64,000 bases of DNA, taken from assembly GCA_009792885.1 (NCBI GenBank), contig WMCF01000006.1, positions 3,980,037 through 4,044,036 on the forward strand, given 5' to 3'. Below are positions 1 through 13,000 of the stretch, piece by piece. The translations under genes and the position numbers were made by a program. Every line of letters begins with the position of its first letter. Position 1 is the first letter of the stretch. Source of the stretch: Eremophila alpestris peregrina (Eukaryota > Chordata > Aves > Passeriformes > Alaudidae). Below the pieces are notes generated by a model that was not told the origin of the DNA, searched no databases, and was given only the letters and a program-made list of their open reading frames with translations.

Positions 1-540
1 GCTAAAACTGAAGAGTATTTTAATGTTTTCATTCTGATCAAATAATGTCTTACAGGTTATATACTTGCACCTATTTGTTCGTTGTCTGTTGTAGTACCTT
101 AGTAAAGTAGTGAAATATCAAATTATGGGAAAAAATCCCCTGCTTTGATGAGCTGAAAGCTGACTCTTATTCTTTGAAAAAGAGGACAACACATGTAAAG
201 AATGTTCTTAATTTTTAAGTGTTACTTTTTCAATTTCTCTTCTTCCTTTTTGTTCCTTGGAGTCAATGTGAATAATGCATTTTTAATATTCTTAAGAAGT
301 TTTGTTTAATTGCCAGACTGGTTCCAATATTTAATACATGAAAGTATAAAAAATGTGTCTTGAAGGATGAATGTTTTTTTCATTGCTAGAACTTTCATCT
401 ATTTCTTACTGCTTGTTTGCTTGCTTTGTTTTTATTCTGCTGTTGTAACAGCTGAGATTTGGGCCTTAATGCTTTTTTCATTTTATGGGATTCCCTTTTG
501 CTTTCTTATTTTTCCTGTGGTTCTGATTTTGGGGGTACTG

Positions 541-597
541 CTCATGGATGATCTTTGAGGTTCCTTTTAACCCAAACCATTCTGTGATTCTCTGACA
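541..597 (+). mobile_element. CR1 LINE 3' tail, short fragment
   Basis: The stretch carries the end of CR1 in sense orientation: a gatgatcttt-gaggttcctttt block, then aacccaaaccattctgtgatt. Only the final ~55 bases are recognisable. It is followed at 600-616 by a run of A, which is not typical of CR1 and may be incidental. Confidence 0.7.
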
Positions 598-599
598 TT

Positions 600-616
600 A
601 AAAAAAAAAAAAAAAA
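600..616. repeat. Poly(A) run
   Basis: Homopolymer A tract of about 17 bases directly after a CR1 tail. Confidence 0.85.
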
Positions 617-1842
617 CAAACCAGAAATCTGTGAGTGTTTGTCTATTCTATGTGATGTAGCTGAAAGGAAAAATACATGTATTTCTAATATAACATGGCA
701 GTCCTTGTTGTTTATAAGATTAGTGAAAAGCTTGTTTAAATGGTAGCTTTGGGTTTATTTGTGTCTTAAGAGAGGTGCTGTTAAAAAACAAGGAGTGAGA
801 GAAGAATGTGGAATAAGCTAAGGTTGCTACTCACTGTTGCTTTTTATTGTGCTTGTGGAAGCAACAGAATGAACTTTATTCTGCATCCCCGCTGTCTAAC
901 AGAGCTGTTCACATACGAGTTTTCAAATAGCTCTTGGCTACAGTGCAGATGTGATGATGATGATATTTGTCCTGATGGCTTTGCAGGCCTAATGCAAGGA
1001 AACAGATAATAAAAGAGATGGAAACTGGTGCTCTATAGGGTTGGAAATTGGCCTTATAAGTGTAATAACCTCAAAGCTACTCAGAGCACATATCCACAGT
1101 TAACAAAGTCATCTGTTTTTGTCTTACCCTGGAGAGCACCCCAGAGCACCAAACAAAATTAGGAGAAGCAGCTCAGTGGTGTGCTCAGGGATTGTGATGT
1201 ACGATGCTGTTGCTGTGCAGGACTGGGTCTACCTGATACAGTACTGAGGGACAAATGGTTGCAATTAACTGGGCTAGCAAAACAAATTTCCTGTGAACCA
1301 TAGGGCAGTATTTTCCTATTTGGCCCTCACGTAAAAAGCCAATAAGTTGCCAGTTTCAACTAGAGAAATTACAAGGAGCAGAGGAATTTTTTTATAAGGA
1401 GACAGTCAGGTGAGAGAGCCTGGAATGTATCTAAGCAGTGAGACTTGGCTTATGTGTTTAATTCCAGCTGGGCAACCCCTGTCTTAAAAATAAACCTTTC
1501 CTGATAAAGAAAATTAAACTAAAATTCTGCTGCTTTCTAAGTCTTATTTGATGTCCTCACAGATGAGGGCATATCCAGGCCCTAGACTCGTTAAGTTTTT
1601 AAGTTTAATTTAAATAGAGGACTGCTAGTATTCTTAAAAAATTCCTGCTAGGTTTGTGCTTTTGGGTAAATGACTTGGTGATGTTCTATTTTAGATTGTG
1701 TTTGGAAGTACAGATTGTCACTCACCATAATATATTACTTAGAGTATGTTGAAAATGGACTTAAAGAGTAGTTCTCAGTATTTGCAGATGTAAATTATAG
1801 AAAGTTCTGCTTTAGTACTTGGTGGTGTCCTTGATTTGGGTC

Positions 1843-2060
1843 TCATAGAGTCATAAAATGGTTTGGGTTGAAGAAGACCTTGAAAGATTGTCTATTTCAA
1901 TCCCTGTGCCATGAGCAGAGAAATTTTTCACAACACCAGGCTGCTCCAAGCTTCATGCAGTGAGACCATGAACATTTCCAGGGATGGGGCATCCACAGCT
2001 TCACTACCCTCATTGTAAAAAATTTCTTCTTTGTTCTTGTTTGGGTTCTTGTCTTCTTGA
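1843..2060 (-). mobile_element. CR1 LINE 3' end, decayed
   Basis: Read on the + strand it begins tcatagagtcataaaatggtt, the reverse complement of a CR1 tail, and continues through the gggatggggcatccacagcttc block. The minus strand retains a KKKFFTMRVVKLW peptide, which is the C-terminal CR1 ORF2 signature. Beyond about 2060 the match fades. Confidence 0.8.
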
Positions 2061-2975
2061 GGCTGAAAATGAAGGTTCTTTCTGCCATCTGTTCTTTGTT
2101 AAGATGTAAGTGACAGTCTTTGTGCAACAGTTCCCTTACTGTGAATCTCAAAGGTTAAGGACCATACAAACATTAGTGTATTGAAGTTGGACAAGACTTC
2201 ACATGGGACTTGTTCAGGTGAAAGCTTTGCATAATTATTGCTCTGTTTGGTCCAGCTGTGTTGTTCTGCAGGCTTTGTTGCACTACTTGCTGATGTTTCT
2301 ACCCTTAAAATGGGTCTAATGAAGTCTAAAATGTAGAATTGAAAAGAGTCCTAGCTCATATGAATGATTTAGATTTTTATTAAAAGGTAGCCTAAGGAGT
2401 CATCTTTTTCTGATTGGAATATAATATTGAACTACTAGTAAAATTACCTCAGTAATACCAAAATTAGTTTTTTTTTAATTTAGAAAGTTTTAATCCTCAT
2501 AGAGCTGTAGAAAAATAGTGTAATGGAGATGCTTACTTTGAACTATGTTTTAAAGTTTTGAATCCTGTTTTTGAATATATTTTAGAAATTACTTTTATAA
2601 GGGCTTAGGGTAGTCTTAAAGCCTGAGGAGTAGAGGTGAATTCTGGATATCTGGTCAGTTAAAATTTAACCAGCTAAAATCTATCTAAGCTTTTGGAATA
2701 AGGACAGTCTTGCAGAGCTCTTGTTCCCTCTGAATTGACTGCTGAGCAGCTTTTAGAAAAAAGATGTGTGTCATAAAAGCAGCAGCTTCTAAACTAGTTA
2801 CACCATTATGTCAAGATGTAAATTGATGTAATAGTTTTTTCTGTCCATTTGAATGTGCCTTTGGAGATTCCCCGAGTTGTGTACACTGATGGTCAGACCT
2901 TTGATACAGATAATTTAAGACCTATTAGTCAAAATGTATTTTTAGTTGAAGCTTATTTTTCTTTTCTTCCTCATA

Positions 2976-3065
2976 TCATAGAATCATAGTGGTGGAAAAG
3001 AGCTGAGCTGTACAGATGCAATTTTTGCCATGCCATGCTGTTTGGTCACAGGATAAGGGGCCAAA
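2976..3065 (-). mobile_element. Possible CR1 3' tail, very decayed
   Basis: The stretch begins atagaatcatagtggtggaaa, matching the reversed CR1 tail, then drifts quickly from the consensus. The assignment rests on the terminal motif alone. Confidence 0.35.
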
Positions 3066-3714
3066 AGCAGTCCTGGATGGGTTTTATTTACTAATGCAGA
3101 TGCAGACTGTGATACTCAAAGAGAGAATGCTTTAAGTGATCCCTGCCAGACTTTGAGAGATACAGAGATCAAAGGTCCTATTTGTTCTTTCCCTACTCTT
3201 GCTGTTGTTTTTTATTTTCTTACTTATGCATGTTGGCTTTGCTTCAGTTGAACATCTTTTTTAGGACTGAAGCAAAAACCAAGGTTTTTAGTGCTCAGTC
3301 TGCTTGACATCATTTTCTGTTAAAACAGGTTGCTTATGAGAAATATTCCCTTTCCCATTTGTGAACACACAACACTCCATGGCAAATGAACCAAGTCCTC
3401 ACCCAAGATTTTTTAAATGTCCATAGAAAGAAATCATACAAAGAGACTGATAATTTCTGTCAGTTTGCTGCAAGCAATGACAAATGCTTGTAGTTAATGC
3501 AGCATGAATTAAAAATATATCTAAATTTAAAACTGTTTGAGGCATGGATAGCTCTTTGTCATCTCTTTGTCCTTTATTTACTCAACCACAAGAAACAGTG
3601 GTAAAGATGCCTGCACTTTCTTGGAAGATTGACTCTAGTTGGCTTATCTTCTGCAATTTCTTAGGTAGTTAAAATATTATATTCATGTTTACTGGGGAAG
3701 AAAAACATTTTTTC

Positions 3715-3732
3715 ATATATATATATATATAT
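3715..3732. repeat. (AT)n microsatellite
   Basis: Nine AT dinucleotides in a row, about 80 bases upstream of the 3815 splice acceptor. Confidence 0.9.
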
Positions 3733-3814
3733 GTATCTCCTTATGGCCATTATCAAGCTAATTTTTAATGAAGAATTTGCAGCTTACTTACATGACTGTA
3801 AATGTTTCCAACAG

Positions 3815-3984
3815 GTTGTATCAGTCTGTAAAAATTCTGTACTCCTTTGGGATTTTCGTGACGTATTCGATTCAGTTCTACGTCCCTGCAGAGATTCTCA
3901 TTCCAGCTGTCACCTCCAGAGTGAGGCAAAAGTGGAAGCTACTCTGTGAGCTTGTGGCCAGAGCAATATTAGTCTGTTCAACCT
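3815..3984 (+). CDS. SLC36A4: SLC36A4 penultimate coding exon (proton-coupled amino acid transporter 4)
   Basis: This exon encodes 56 whole codons of a SLC36 family transporter, beginning LYQSVKILYSFG and ending RAILVCST. It matches vertebrate SLC36A4 (PAT4) in the region of membrane segments 8 and 9: the stretch FGIFVTYSIQFYVPAE is a hallmark of the protein, followed by a basic loop (TSRVRQKWK) and the start of the next membrane helix. The acceptor is tttccaacag at 3805-3814. The first base (g) completes a split Trp codon from the preceding exon, which is outside the window. The donor is gtaagt at 3985-3990, a full consensus, and leaves one base (t) of a Cys codon. Known role of the family member: high-affinity transport of proline and tryptophan, mainly on endomembranes, with links to mTORC1 signalling. 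No stop or frameshift is present. The ATG at 3768 is intronic and not a start. Confidence 0.96.
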
Positions 3985-4248
3985 GTAAGTATGTGCAGAA
4001 CATCCATTAAAAAACTTGCTATTGCATTTTGTTGGAACTTGCTTATTTAAATACATGTTTTGTTGTTTATTTTTCCAGAGGCTAGCAAACCTGAAATTTT
4101 GTTTCAATATGTCACTACATTTTGACTTTTATGAATAAGTGAAACTAATGTTGTATTTGTATTTTAACCACATTTGTTTTATTAGGTGTGACTAATTATT
4201 TGCCAACAGTATATTTTGCCAGCAATACCCTAAAGCTGCCAACTGGAA

Positions 4249-4254
4249 AATAAA
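4249..4254 (+). terminator. Intronic AATAAA downstream of the penultimate exon
   Basis: A canonical hexamer 265 bases past the donor, followed by a T-rich run. If the donor at 3985 were bypassed, the frame would add KYVQNIH and stop at 4008-4010, upstream of this signal. Use in vivo is unknown. Confidence 0.3.
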
Positions 4255-4299
4255 CTTTTTTCAAGTAAAATCTAAGGGATTTTATTTGAAATCAGACAC

Positions 4300-7200
4300 T
4301 GCTGAGTTTTGTCAGCATTTATCTTTGTGATCTTCAGTACCTGCTTTCATGGAGAAATTGTTTCTTTGCTTTGTTGATCTGAGGATTAAGCCTAAAAGGG
4401 GGGCTGGGTCTGTATCCATAAAGTAGCATTGGCAAACATGGATGCCTGGTCATGGAATTCATGAAGTGCCACTTATTTTAGGTGATAATGCTCCAAAGTA
4501 GTTTAGCATCTCTACCTTCACTGCCTGTTACTCCTGTTCTTTTTCTTGCTTGCCCCTTAATCTTCCCATCCCTCCTACTGTGCCCCTGCTTTCTCACAGC
4601 TGGTTGAGATCTACTGGTAGGAATCAGCAGAGCTGACATTGAATGGTGAGTGTGGTCTCATCTAGGAATCAATATTTCTGAAGATAATAAGCTGTGGGGG
4701 AAGTTCAGCTTTGCCTTTACAGCTCCCAGCCCAAGTGCTCATTAACACAGCAATCTTTCCTCAAAGATATTACAAAAAAATGTTTCTAGTACAAAGCTGG
4801 CTTCTTGACTTGACCATTTGTCTTGAAATGAGCTGTTAATAGCTTAAAAACAATCCAGACTGATAAATAAGCAAACAAATGCTGAACCTTGTGTTTTAGG
4901 TGAAAGTATTGATGAAAGAGAAGATATTTGGTTTATTCTCTTCTTTCCCTTGATGACTGCAGTAGCTAATGTGCTGGATGACACCTAAGGATTGTTGTCA
5001 AAGAAAACTTCAACATCCAGTGAGACCTTCTTAAGGTCAAGCCTGTTGAGAAAAACAGCTTAATGTCAGTGCAATTTAATTACTACAGTAAGCAGAGGGA
5101 AATACCATCAGTCTAATAACTCGCTGCTGTGAAAAATACTTCTGCTTTGTGAAAATAAAAAAAATCAAAGAAACTCCAAATTTTTCTTGAATGGTGAAGT
5201 ACATTATCTCCTGAAGCATCATATAGCCTGTTCTATTTCAAGTCATCAATGCATAAAGATTTTAAGATAGAGGATAGGTGAGTAGCTCTTCTAATACTTG
5301 AGAGACATCTAGATAAAAGGTTCAAGGTTCAAAACACTTCTTAGTGTCTCTCCAGGGCACTAAAAAGTCACCAGTAAGATATCCAGTCCTAACCATACCT
5401 TGCTGTCATGAGGCCCTCCACTTCTGCCCACTCTCTGTTGCCCTTTATGTGCCCTTATCACCTGCCCTGGTAATGATATCACAATAGATTTGAAAAGCTA
5501 AAAGTCTTGTAGATCTAAACTGTTGCTTACAGCCGAAGGTTTCAAGGATTTATAGGTGAGAGATAGTTTCATGTATTTGTCTGATGAGAAGAGCCAGTGG
5601 TGAACAGGCTTAAAGGCACATATCCCTGACTGACCTGGAAAAATTATAAATTACTTCATAATATTCAGCCATAGAGTTTTTTCGTAGTTTTATCATTAAC
5701 CTTTGTAATTTCCGGGTAGTCTGAAAAGGGAAAACTGGGAAACAATCTCCAAGAAATGACGGTAGAAAAAGGAGATTAGCTATATATATGTAAAGATACA
5801 TCTATGCAAAAGATATGCATATAAAGATGTAACATTAGAATGCTGTATCTTTATGTCTTTGAAAGAAAATGTATAGTAAAATTGTACCTAGTGTATGCCA
5901 TTGCAACTCACCTGTGATATGAATCTCTAAAATGGAGCTGCTGAAGTGTTATTGGGATATTGGTGTTACTGGGATATTTGAGGATATTAAATTGTTTGCT
6001 GCAAGGCACAGGAAAGTAACATAAAAAGTTTGCTTGTAGAGGTTTGATATTTGCCAGGCTGTTGTGTGATGTGTTGTATTATCCTAATGGCATTTCAGGT
6101 TTTTCCCAGCTGGTTTCTACAACTTGTATGCATGCAGTAGCTATAATACTTTTTCACCAACAATTGTGTATGTTCCCATGCTTACATTCATCTTCTGTTT
6201 ATCATTATTCATTGAAGAACTGGTTTTAAACAGAATTAATTTAAATAGTGTCAATTTTTACTTAGCTGCACTTTGTCTAACTGCAGAACATGGTTCCTAA
6301 AACGATTCAGAATGTGTTTCTTTAAGAAAAAGTAAAAAATCCAAAACCTTTTAAATTGAATTTTAGAAATTAAATGGTTTTGATATCAGTGACGGAGTAT
6401 GTTGTAATGTCTGGACCATTCAGAGGTCATACACTGATTAAAGGGAATCTGCTTGCTTGGAAGTAATTCTATGAGGAGAGAAACTTCAGCTGTGTTGCTA
6501 GTAACACATCAGCATTTTAAGAGAAGACACAAAAAATCACTTATTACTAATTCTTGGGGCTTTTGCATTACTCAAAAATTATGTCATTGTTTTATTGTTG
6601 GAGTATATGATAAGCCTTTTTTTGGAGAAGTAGACCCAGGAGTCTTTTTTTTTGGTCATTTTTTCTGGTCTGATAAGGTTTGATTTAAGTAAGGACTTGA
6701 CAAATGACTGGGGATGTTAACACATGCCCAAAAGCTATCTGTGTTGCTTAGGGCTTTTCATTATTTACTTGCTCACTTTTGGACACTCAGTGTTGCAGGA
6801 GAATGATCATAAAAATCTTTTGCATTTTTAGATTTCCATGTTCTGCTTCCTCTGCTTTTTTTTCTATTTTGTTTGCAAGAGACAAATGTATCTTCATCTT
6901 TGCTTGGATTTCACTGTATATGGTGTAGCAAGTTGGAAGATCCCACCATACTTCATAAATCCTGACATAAACCATTGTTTTACAAACTCAGATGAGCACC
7001 TGGTGTGCTGAGTGGAGGGGTGAGCTAAGCTTGTGTTAGAAGTACAGCCTAGAGCTGGAGGCTGGGTTTGGTGGATGCTGAAAGCAGGTGGGAGCTGGAT
7101 GTCTGGCTGGCTTGGCAGAAATAGGATTGAAAGTTGGACTGTGGTGGGCTAAGTTGGAAATCAGGAGTTTTTCTATTTAGGAAAATAGGAGGACTAGGAC

Positions 7201-9929
7201 AAGAGTCCACACAGGATTTGGAAAGCACTAGAAGAGATATGCGGGTGAAATTTGTGGCTACTGCCTTGGTATTTGCAGTATTTGAATGTCAGATAACCTC
7301 AGTGCTTTGAAATATTTGTTGGGATGGAATTTTTATAATGGTGAAAGTATTTACCCCCATTTTACATGTTTAAAACACATGTCACAAGTATAGTTTGGAT
7401 CTGTGTTTGCTGCATCTGCTTGGGTGAAGTTTGGGCATTCGGCCCTTACCCAAGCCTGTTACATGATGGGATTGTATGTTCAGCACATTGGGATTAACTG
7501 ATAAATCATGTAGCTTTTTTAGTTTGCTTCTGAAGGAACCAGACCATCCTGGATGAATTTTTAAAAGATCATTTAATATTTTTATATAGAGAGCTGTAAG
7601 TTTTTTCTTTCCAGAGATCAGTTTGTCTGGGAGAACAAGAAAAAACCCCTTTTCACTCAAATCAATTCTGTTATGCCCACTGCTTGAAATAAACTGCTGT
7701 TACATCATGAGTGTTCTTTACTCTCTCTTGCTTACCTGGTACTGAGATCATGGTGATTCTGGGAGGGGAGAATTTGGAGAGGTTTTATTCACCTTAAGCA
7801 ATCAATTCTTCTGTATTAACAGCTTCAAAATATGCTGAGAACTTGGAGATTGAGAGAAGATCTCCTAAGCTTTAGTCAGTGTTGGTGCAAAAAGGCATTG
7901 GACATAGTCACTTCTGATGCCTCACAGTAGGAATTTAAAAAAATTTAGGATGGGTAAGAATGTAAGTTTGTACTATAATGAAAATGCAGATATCTCACTG
8001 TCTAGCAAAGGCTTCCTCATGCCTTCTGACTGAAGGGCACTGAAATTTGCTTGCTGAATGTGTTGGAAGAAGTATGGGAAAAAAAAAGTAATATTGAGAA
8101 AATACTTTATCTGAAAAGGTGGCAGTGAATCCATGAAAAGAAGAAAGGGAATAAAATAGAAAAGAACAATTCTAGCATTATTTTCATTTTTAAAGAATAA
8201 ATTGTGTTTGATTTATTAAATATAATTGTGAAAGAATTTTTATTTTTGTGAATAAAAGGTAAAAGCTGTTTAAGAATATCAGCAAATGTAATGGAGAAAA
8301 CTGGAGTTGAGCATTAATAGTATCTTTCATCCGCACAAAAAGTTTAGAATATTTTTTAATAGCTTAATTTAGGGCTGTGTTCCTGCAGCCGTGGTTCTCC
8401 TGTTAAAAGGAAAATTAAGAAATACTGCATTTGCATGTGGATGTGGAGATATCACTTGAATTGTCAGCTGTTTTGATTATTACCTTGAAATGAAAGAAAT
8501 TTAATTGAAGGGCTGATCCAGCTGAGCATGAACAGAGCTGTAACTGAGCTGTAACTGAGCTGCTTGCCATTAAGTCTGAGCTTAGTGTATAATTTTACCC
8601 AGAGGAGAATAAATGCATTTCTCAGTTGAGCTTATCAGTTACATTTTCTAAATATTTCCCTATTTTAACTGTACCTGGTTTTAGGAAAGAGCTGTTCTTC
8701 ATGCTGAACAATTAGACACAAGATAAAATGGTGTTTATCAGATGTCTTACACTGTTTTTTGACGTTGTGCCAATAAAATACTTGCTTAGAGTAGATGCAG
8801 GAAGGATAACATGAAGGAGTTTTAAGATCTAATAGATCTTAATGCGTACTATCGGGATAAAATGATACTCATTTATATAGGAGAGGCTTATGGATCAGTC
8901 ATTAGACAGATTTTTTTTTAATAGAAGTTTGTTCATTTCAGAGAGTAATATTAATGATAGAAAAATGGAATATTTAATATAAGTGATTTAAGAAAATTCC
9001 AGATGGGATATAAAATATTTGTGTGGACTGCTAACACATCCATCAAAGTGGGCTTTAACACAAAATAATTGTTTATTAGTTGTCAAAGGAATAAAATAAT
9101 ATTTGATTATTTCAGTTAATTTTCCCCCACTGTGTATTGGGGTTTCATCTGGGGCTTTTTTGGATATGGGGAGCTGGTGAGCATAACTCTTGCTTCCAGG
9201 TAGAAGATCCTGTACTGTGCTTTTAAGTTGAGAGATGATCATTGTGTGGTATTTTGACATATTCTTGGGCATGAGAAATAGATATGTGAAATCAGATTTT
9301 TTTCAACCTTTTTGAGTATATTTTCAAGGAGAATAAATCTCTTAATTTCAGGGTTGGTATATCCTGATTGTGAGTCCTTTCTGTTGGTGTGCTGTTATGA
9401 ATTGTTTTATGAGTTGCCATTGGTGTAAGTATCAGTTTATGGACATATAGCAAACTAACTCTTTTTAACTATGCAAGCATTTATTTTTTTTTAACCCAGT
9501 TTTAACATATGGATACCAGATATCTGTGGTTTCTGTTTAATGGTTAAATATTTTGGTTTACTTGAATGGTGCTAGAAGCCTTTCTTATTGCTCATTGTTT
9601 TAGAGACGCTAATGTCTCTAAATACATTTTCCAAATAGAGCCCTAGGGACTAGCAGTTCTAATGTTAGTATTCATCATTGCAAAATCTTATATTTTAAAA
9701 GCTGCATATAGAAAGTTTGGGTTGTAACCTGAAAAGCTGAAACAAGTTCTGCTTTCTGTGTGGTGGTTTTTTAATTACTTTGGTGTTTGTTGGACAACTT
9801 CTGTTCAGATGGTAGTTAGGATTCTGAATTTGATTTTGTACTTCAGATTTTGGAGTATAGTTATTTTCCAAAAAAATTGTATGGGAAAGAAAGAAAAGTT
9901 ATGGGCTTTTGAATATTGGGCACTGGATA
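4300..9929. other. Intron interior, no gene seen
   Basis: AT-rich unique-looking sequence. The only structured element I noticed is an 11-bp tandem repeat (GAGCTGTAACT, 2.5 copies) at 8535-8562. A G/purine-rich patch lies at about 7010-7240. No recognisable protein, RNA or transposon. Confidence 0.6.
8535..8562. repeat. 11-bp tandem repeat, 2.5 copies
   Basis: Unit GAGCTGTAACT occurs twice perfectly (8535-8545, 8546-8556), then a 6-base partial copy. Confidence 0.9.
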
Positions 9930-10056
9930 TATTCAAGAACTGTCTGGACACAGTCCTGTGCCATGTGCTCTGGGATGGCCCTGCTTGAGCAGGGAGGCTG
10001 GACCAGATGGCCCACTGTGGTCCTTTCCAACCCTACCCATTCTGTGACTCTGTAGT
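9930..10056 (+). mobile_element. CR1 LINE 3' end
   Basis: Sense-strand CR1 terminal region: gggatggccctgcttgagca, then gaccagatggcccactgtgg, cctttccaaccc and the tail cattctgtgactctg. These are characteristic of the last ~120 bases of bird CR1. The element is truncated at the 5' end, the usual result of incomplete target-primed reverse transcription. Confidence 0.88.
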
Positions 10057-13000
10057 TGTATGATTTGTGATTGAGGTGAAAAATAGAAAATTTTGAAAGA
10101 TTTGTAATAAGAAAATTAAAAAGTAATTTAGGGCTTTTCATTAAATTCGCAGACATTTGTTCTGTAATTTAGAAAACAAATGAAGAACAAATACTTCAGC
10201 AATTCCTTCGTTTATTCTGAAGCAGTTGATCATAATCTGGGGCAATAATTATTTTAATTCTTGAATTATTTGCATTGACTTTTAAATTATTAATATTTTA
10301 AATAAACAAGTAATTATTCCTTTTTGAAGTCTCCTTTGTAAATTGTATTCACTTATGGTGAAGTGCAGGTAGAAGATTCCTAATACTGTTTACAGTATAA
10401 ATGTACTTGTCAGTCACTGCTCTGGAGATTTGAGGTCACACCTGGCATAAAGTGCCAAGTGCTGCATGTGGTAAGACTTGTCATGGAGAGCTCTGTTCTC
10501 TGCACCTCTACAGCTGCAGTGGTTATCCAAGCTAGACTCCTTGGAAGTAAGAGAGAGGAAGAGGTGCTTGAAAGGGCACAGTTTGTCTGATCTGGTTTAC
10601 ATATTTGCTTCTGGACAGGTTGAACTGGACCATAGAAGTGCTTATTATCTCCTTTGGCATGTTTTAAGGAATACAGGTTTGAAGGAATATTGGTATGATG
10701 AATCCTTCTCGAGAGGAGTGAGAAGTGATGCTGAATATCATGCTCAGTTGCCTGCAGTTAAATCCCATTTTCCCTTTCTAACAGTAATTTTAAAACTAAT
10801 CAAGCCTGCTTTTATTTTTCAGTTCCACTCTATATTTCCATCTGTGTGCGTACAAAAATATACTAAAGTGGTGATGTGAAAATTCTTTGTCCAAATAACA
10901 AAAAAACCCCATATATTCTCTAGCTCACAGGAAGTGAACTTTATTTGTAATATTTCAATAATTCATAAATATGTGTTTCTCCATTATTTTAGCCCATTAT
11001 ATTTCTATGCATGAACTGACTTAGAAGAGAAGGTCATTTATCAGGTTTCTTCTTAAATGTCATACACGAGCCAGTGATTTTCTGTCATGCTTATTGAGTG
11101 GAGCAGCTATTTTTGTATGTACCCCTTATGCATTTTACATCTACTCAGTGCTTCATAGACTTGAAATTTCCTTTAAGATCCGGAGTTTCCTAAGGGGAAA
11201 GTAAAGGATTCAGCAGATGGAAAAACATCCATTTCTTAGTGCACAGTTAAGAGGAAATAGATAATGGTGCTTGGCATTTTAAAAATCTCCCCATTTTTTT
11301 CCAGAACATTGGCATTTGTCTTCCTTCCTTCCTTTCAATGTGCAACAGCACAGAATTAAAAAGTATGTGGAGTTTATGGACATACCAAAAGTAATAGCAT
11401 GCTGTGCTTTGCTTAGTTGGTTAATCTGAGTTGAGTAGTGTTGAATATTAATCTGTACATTTTCATTTGATAAGGTCCCTCAGTGTAGGTGTTGTGATAA
11501 TGAGCAGCGTTAATTTACTGCTACAGAAAGTCTAAGGAACCTGTAGCACAAACGACATCCCATTCACTTTTTAATCATTTTGTTTTCAAAATCATGTTCA
11601 AAGATTCAGTAGTTCGTTCCTTCCTGTTGCATCCTGCAAACCTTATTCTATCTAGTTTTTTTTTTTTTGATTTGGAAGTTTTCCTGGAGCTGACTTGCAC
11701 TTTGGCCCCAGATCTTTGTCCTGGCATAAGCAGAAAAGCTGTTTTCTAGAGTTAGGGGATGGGGGGAGAAAGAGGAAGACCTTTACAGTATGCTTCTATG
11801 ACATGTGAGTCAAATTAGCATCTTACTGCTTACAAATGTAGAATATCTTCTCTCTTGTCTTTTGGTTTTCTTTATCCTACCACAGCACATAATTCCATAT
11901 TTTTCATCCTGCTAGCTCTAGCATTCAATCAGAAAAGAGCAGATTGGTTTCACTAATCAGCACAACCCCCCTCTTCTCTGTTTAACTGTTTTGTGTATTT
12001 TTTTCATTCAGCAACAATGGAACATACTGGTGTTTGGAATTGCAGTAATGCTCACTGATAAAGCTCTTCTGTTGTCACAGTAATGTTGTTTTGATGCCAA
12101 AAATTGTGTCTTGTTCTTTGAGGTTGAATGATGTTCTTATTTAACATGGGGTGTTGTGATAAAGTTGAGATATCTCAACTATGGTTCTTCCTTCAGTAAA
12201 AGATACCTTGAATCATGTTGCTGTCCTACTAAACTGGTGTGAACCTCCTTACTGAAGACTCCTTGGTTCAAAGTCAGGTCTCCAAAGGAATTAGGTATAT
12301 ACAATTGTTCCATCAACATTTTCCCCCACAAGTGGTTCTGTCTTTGCTAGAATAATATGAGATGCCATATTTTTGTTCTTCTTGCCTTTTTACTCACCTC
12401 ACTGGTAGCTCACCCTGATCTTGCTGGTTGCATCTTCTGTGACCTCCCATTTTTGCCCCCTTTTTTTTTTTTTTCTTTTTTGAAAAGCCACTCACTTTCC
12501 TGTTCTGTGTTTATCCACTACTTATTCAGTAACATAAACTTTATATTTTGTAACTTTGCTGCCTTTATTTTTCCATTTTTATTTCTATGCCTTTCCCTTT
12601 ATTTTATGCTTTAATTGTTGGACATAATTCATCTGTGATATCAGAGAAGAAGCCAGAGAATTATTAGTATAAATGCATCAAATGAGCCATTATTGTTATG
12701 TGACAAGTAATCAACTTGACATGATGTATTCCAGATCTAAAGTCTAAGTGGTGAAGGAAGCTGCAATTATGTGGTTTATGTTTAATTATCCCTATTTGAT
12801 AGCTACACACTATATTTCTTGCTGGAAGGCAAAATGATGGCAAATGCTTGCTGCAAAGTGCACCACTGAGAATATGGCAGGAGTTTAATTTTAAGACCTG
12901 GTACTTAAGCATATAGACTAGGTTAGAAGAATTTATTGTTCAGTTAAAGATACATTCTAAGTGTATGTTGAGTGTGATTTAATATTTTGATCCTGTTTCA

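Larger units (their letters stand above)
1..3814 (+). other. SLC36A4: SLC36A4 intron, 3' part (upstream of the penultimate exon)
   Basis: No coding exon is recognisable here. I looked for the segment that normally precedes LYQSVK in SLC36A4 (the GYMRFGDEI... and LNLPQD region) and did not find it, so the preceding exon lies outside the window. The stretch holds three decayed CR1 tails (541-597, 1843-2060, 2976-3065), an A-run at 600-616 and an 18-bp AT dinucleotide run at 3715-3732. Confidence 0.8.

Noticed and set aside
3731..3949. Alternative open frame overlapping the penultimate exon
   Set aside because: It is a different frame over the SLC36A4 exon and starts in the AT repeat; the frame encoding the transporter is clearly the real one.
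7010..7240. G/purine-rich block that looked like a minisatellite
   Set aside because: No regular repeat unit could be found; only a compositional bias.
10478..10879. 133-codon open frame on the + strand
   Set aside because: No recognisable domain, ordinary intron composition, no promoter or splice context. Likely chance.
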